Shown here: positions 13,778 through 14,838 of the stretch, piece by piece
Layout: each line of letters opens with the position of its first letter
How positions within the stretch are numbered: the first letter of the stretch is position 1
Assembly: GCA_030597865.1 (NCBI GenBank)
Contig: JAUVQZ010000042.1
Location: 1-14,838 of the forward strand
DNA length: 14,838 bases
Reading direction: 5' to 3'
DNA from: Pseudomonadota bacterium
GTDB taxonomy: Bacteria > Desulfobacterota > Desulfobulbia > Desulfobulbales > SURF-16
Translations under genes and position numbers: made by a program
The notes under the pieces: generated by a model
Databases searched by the model: none
What the model was told of the DNA's origin: nothing
What the model saw: the letters and a program-made list of their open reading frames with translations, nothing else

Positions 13778-14838
13778 TCAGCCCCTGATCCTCACCGCCA
13801 CCTTACCCACAAGCATCTCCATCTCCTGCAACCTAAAGACATATAACAGCCCGCCATAGACAATAACACCGCCAGCAACACAGAGCAGCAGGGAGGCGAT
13901 CTGGGCGCTGAGTGAACCAACGAGCCAGGAGCTGCACACCCCTGCAAGCCCATACACGGTGAGGGCCATGAGGAGAGAGGACAGCAGAATTTTTGCAAGC
14001 CCCATCCCTACATAGCTCAATGAAAACCCTGAAAGCTTTCGATAAAGCACCACAAAGAGAAAGAAGAAATTACAGGCCATTGCCCCGGAAAGAGAGAGGG
14101 CGGTGGCCTTATAGCTCAGCCTATCAATCAAACTCAAGACTAAGAGCAGATTCATCCCCACGCCAATAAAACTTCCAATAACCGGATACTTGGTATCACC
14201 CAAGGCATAGAAAACAGGAACCGTTATTTTCACGGCTGCATAGGCAAAAAGCCCCAGGGAATAAAACCGAATGGCCTCCGCCGTCCTAATGACATCAATA
14301 CTGTCAAAATTGCCATGGCCAAAGAGAACGCGGACAATGGGCTCTGACAAAATCCATAGGCCGCAGGCCGAGGGGATAGACAGACAGAAACCCATGGTCA
14401 AAGAAGAGACAAAGGCCTCTTTTAAAGCCGCAAATTCCTTGCGGGCCGCATAACGGGCGATCAGGGGAAGGCTGGCCATGGACAGGGCAACCCCAAAAAC
14501 CCCGATGGGCAACTGCATAAGACGAAAGGCATACTGCAACCAGGAGACACTGCCTTCCTCACAGGATGAGGCAAAATTGGTATTTATAAAGATATTAAAC
14601 TGGGTGGCGGAGAGACCGATCACCGCAGGAACCATAAGGAGGAGGATGCGACGCAGGCCCGGATCCTTGAGGTTAAGATAGGGCCTAAAGCGAAATCCGA
14701 CCTTACGGAAAAGCGGCAACTGGCAGACCAGCTGCAAACCACCGCCGATAAGGGTTCCCACCGCCTTGCCCGCAATGGCCGGCTTACCCATCCGGGTAAA
14801 GAGATAGGCAAAGCCTAGACCGCCGATGATCGAACCTA
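13778..14838 (-). CDS. murJ: Lipid II flippase MurJ (5' end outside window)
   Basis: Polytopic inner-membrane flippase of the MOP superfamily (MviN) that moves lipid II to the periplasmic face for peptidoglycan synthesis. The visible 352 residues cover about two thirds of the usual 510-520. Family traits include TQFNIFINTNFAS near visible residue 80, and LQYAFRLMQLPIGVFGVALSMASLPLIAR, with the MurJ-type Q-L-P-x-G-x-F segment. RVLFGHGNFD and the ALGDTKYPV segment follow. Several hydrophobic helices follow to the C-terminus (VRIRG). The frame runs open to the window edge, so the true start lies beyond it; an internal ATG at 14791 is not the start. It is upstream of waaA in the same orientation, with rsmE opposed between them. 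Confidence 0.93.
   Translation of the reverse strand, partial: GSIIGGLGFAYLFTRMGKPAIAGKAVGTLIGGGLQLVCQLPLFRKVGFRFRPYLNLKDPGLRRILLLMVPAVIGLSATQFNIFINTNFASSCEEGSVSWLQYAFRLMQLPIGVFGVALSMASLPLIARYAARKEFAALKEAFVSSLTMGFCLSIPSACGLWILSEPIVRVLFGHGNFDSIDVIRTAEAIRFYSLGLFAYAAVKITVPVFYALGDTKYPVIGSFIGVGMNLLLVLSLIDRLSYKATALSLSGAMACNFFFLFVVLYRKLSGFSLSYVGMGLAKILLSSLLMALTVYGLAGVCSSWLVGSLSAQIASLLLCVAGGVIVYGGLLYVFRLQEMEMLVGKVAVRIRG

Overview
The window looks chromosomal and comes from an anaerobic Gram-negative bacterium. Lipid A/Kdo genes (lpxC, lpxK, waaA) and murJ show an LPS-bearing envelope. A two-subunit 2-oxoacid:ferredoxin oxidoreductase shows low-potential anaerobic carbon metabolism. The protein style suggests a deltaproteobacterial sulfate reducer of the Desulfobulbales type, but this is an impression and not a database result. 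There is no phage, transposase, CRISPR array or defence locus.

Layout. At 1-375 (minus) is the N-terminal part of an exported cyclophilin-type peptidylprolyl isomerase, cut by the window edge. Positions 376-848 hold no convincing gene but contain a nested inverted repeat and one copy of a short dispersed repeat. A small Hsp20 (849-1151, minus) diverges from a korA-korB pair (1381-3943, plus); a good Fur-box-like sequence lies between them. A tRNA-Leu(UAA) with a strong terminator (4151-4303, minus) follows. Next are a translationally coupled minus-strand pair, a dGTPase-like HD phosphohydrolase followed by a CLC anion channel/transporter with CBS domains (4452-7441). A class II aldolase (7907-9187, plus) then converges on an envelope block on the minus strand, waaA-lpxK-lpxC (9469-13024). 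rsmE (13024-13758, plus) is wedged between waaA and a 5'-truncated murJ (13778-14838, minus).

How the genes work together. waaA, lpxK and lpxC cover the committed step of lipid A synthesis, its 4'-kinase and Kdo addition, and murJ flips lipid II, so 9.5-14.8 kb is an envelope block. The other genes are housekeeping: protein folding, 2-oxoacid oxidation, nucleotide clean-up, ion transport, glycolysis/gluconeogenesis and rRNA methylation.

Most of the coding content is ordinary; the unexpected signals lie between genes. (1) A 42-bp near-perfect inverted copy of the catalytic-His segment of lpxC (40/42 identical) sits just past the lpxC terminator. (2) A 42-bp dispersed repeat (38/42 identical, in opposite orientations) overlaps the hsp20 stop codon at one site. 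At the other it supplies the apparent Shine-Dalgarno and start codon of the dGTPase gene. (3) waaA and rsmE diverge from start codons that share a single base. (4) A Fur box lies between hsp20 and kor. I found no clear new multi-gene system.
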